From the NCBI RefSeq assembly GCF_031020795.1, contig NZ_JAVHJP010000005.1, forward strand, positions 189,362 to 253,361: a stretch of 64,000 nucleotides of DNA, written 5' to 3'. Source of the DNA: Hydrogenophaga pseudoflava. GTDB taxonomy: Bacteria > Pseudomonadota > Gammaproteobacteria > Burkholderiales > Burkholderiaceae_C. Made by a program: the position numbers and the translations under genes. Positions 63,206 through 64,000 of this stretch are shown one piece after another (positions within the stretch are counted from its first letter, which is position 1; each line of letters opens with the position of its first letter). Below the pieces are notes generated by a model, which did no database searches, was not told where the DNA came from, and saw only the letters and a list, made by a program, of their open reading frames with translations.

Positions 63206-64000
63206 TCAGCGCTCGCTGCGCAGCTTGTCGATCAGGCCGTTGAGTTCGTCCAGCGAGCCGAACTGGATCGCCAGTTCGCCCATCTCCTCGACGCGGCCGT
63301 GGCGCTTGACGCGCTTCTTGATGCGCACCTCGACCTCGGCGGTCAGCAGGTCGGACAGTTCTTCTTCCACGCGGCGGATGTCGCGCGACTTTTCCTTCTT
63401 GGGCTGCTGCGGCACCAGGTTGAACTCGGCGCCGATCTTCTTGACCAGGTTTTCCGCCTCGCGCACCGACATCTTCTTGGCCGCGATCTGGTTGCCTGCC
63501 GTGATCTGGGCCGCCTTCTCCAGCGACAGCAGCGCGCGCGCGTGCCCCATGTCGATGTCGCCCGCCATCAGCATGGTCTGCACCGGCTCGGCCAGCTGAA
63601 GCAGGCGCAGCAGGTTGGAGGCCGCCGAGCGCGAGCGGCCCACGGCCTGCGCCGCCTGCTCGTGCGTCAGGCCGAATTCCTTCACCAGGCGCTGCAGGCC
63701 CTGCGCCTCTTCCAGCGGGTTGAGGTCCTCGCGCTGGATGTTCTCGATCAGCGCCATCGCGGCCGCCGCCTCGTTGGGCACGTCGCGCACCAGCACCGGC
63801 ACCTCGTTCAGCCCGGCCAGCTTCGAGGCACGGAAGCGCCGCTCGCCCGCGATGATTTCGTACTTGCCGGCGTTGGGTCCGTCGGCCAGCTGGCGCACCA
63901 GGATGGGCTGCATGATGCCCTGCGCCTTGATCGACTCGGCCAGCTCGTAGAGCGCGCCCTCGTCCATGCGCGTGCGCGGCTGGTAGACGCCCGCGACCAT
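63206..64000 (-). CDS. parB: Chromosome-partitioning protein ParB (N-terminus outside window)
   Basis: 265 codons of ParB; the true start lies beyond the right edge and the Met at 64000 is internal. The CTP-binding motifs are GERRFRASKLAG and ENIQREDLNPLEEA (key part ENIQREDLNP). The central HTH for parS binding is EQAAQAVGRSRSAASNLLRLL (key part QAVGRSRSAASNLLRL). The C-terminal dimerisation domain closes at RLRSER. ParB spreads from parS and loads SMC near oriC. No parS palindrome is seen in the visible sequence. Confidence 0.97.
   Translation of the reverse strand: MVAGVYQPRTRMDEGALYELAESIKAQGIMQPILVRQLADGPNAGKYEIIAGERRFRASKLAGLNEVPVLVRDVPNEAAAAMALIENIQREDLNPLEEAQGLQRLVKEFGLTHEQAAQAVGRSRSAASNLLRLLQLAEPVQTMLMAGDIDMGHARALLSLEKAAQITAGNQIAAKKMSVREAENLVKKIGAEFNLVPQQPKKEKSRDIRRVEEELSDLLTAEVEVRIKKRVKRHGRVEEMGELAIQFGSLDELNGLIDKLRSER

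Noticed and set aside
63140-64000. parS site or oriC near parB
   Set aside because: No TGTTTCACGTGAAACA-like palindrome or DnaA-box cluster is visible in the window.

Overview
The window is a 64 kb stretch of very GC-rich chromosome with densely packed genes, short intergenic gaps and many 4-base stop/start overlaps. Gene content and style point to a betaproteobacterium of the Burkholderiales, most likely the family Comamonadaceae: a split methionine synthase (MetH1 alone), an orphan Bug/TctC receptor, GTP-type PEP carboxykinase, a TRAP transporter and several soluble or PAS-type chemoreceptors. The genus cannot be fixed from sequence alone. There are no rRNA, tRNA, CRISPR, phage or insertion-sequence genes. 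The only break in style is a modestly lower-GC patch of small hypothetical genes around 41.4-45 kb. ParB at the right edge suggests that the parAB region, often near oriC, lies just beyond the window.

Layout. 1-5.3 kb: a chemosensory operon on the minus strand (soluble receptor, CheY, STAS protein, CheA, triple-PAS receptor running off the left edge). 5.4-12 kb: an RlmN-family radical SAM enzyme, two pirins, a cyclic-nucleotide-binding protein, a Cache-type chemoreceptor and a TerC/Alx exporter gene preceded by a recognisable yybP-ykoY (manganese) riboswitch. 12-25 kb: housekeeping and metabolic genes (MetH1, rhodanese-RecQ, a tandem AAA+ ATPase, threonine dehydratase, PEP carboxykinase). 25-30 kb: regulators, a universal stress protein and two fasciclin proteins.

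30-37 kb is the most interesting accessory block. A NicX-like ring-cleaving dioxygenase, an alpha/beta hydrolase and an acyl-CoA-dehydrogenase-fold protein without the usual catalytic Glu form one minus-strand unit. Divergent from it is a flavin reductase fused to a MarR domain. Together they look like a compact pathway for hydroxylating and opening an N-heteroaromatic ring. 37-41.4 kb holds an NTF2-FMO flavoprotein with a good sigma-54 promoter and TGTCAC upstream sites, next to its likely AcoR-type activator.

41.5-47.3 kb: small hypothetical genes, a ParD-like/methionine aminopeptidase pair, a VOC protein and a Bug receptor. 47.4-55.5 kb: acetoacetyl-CoA synthetase divergent from a TetR-TRAP-cyclase-fumarylacetoacetase operon, linked by acetoacetate. 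55.6-64 kb: uracil permease, thioesterase, PilU-type ATPase, cobalamin adenosyltransferase, EF-hand protein, D-lactate dehydrogenase-like enzyme, Sel1/CsgG envelope proteins and ParB.

A recurrent regulatory feature is a -10-like hexamer (TAGAAT, GACAAT, CACAAT and similar) lying 6-9 bases before the ATG of at least nine genes, which suggests frequent leaderless transcription. All functional calls are from reading the sequence; no database search was possible.
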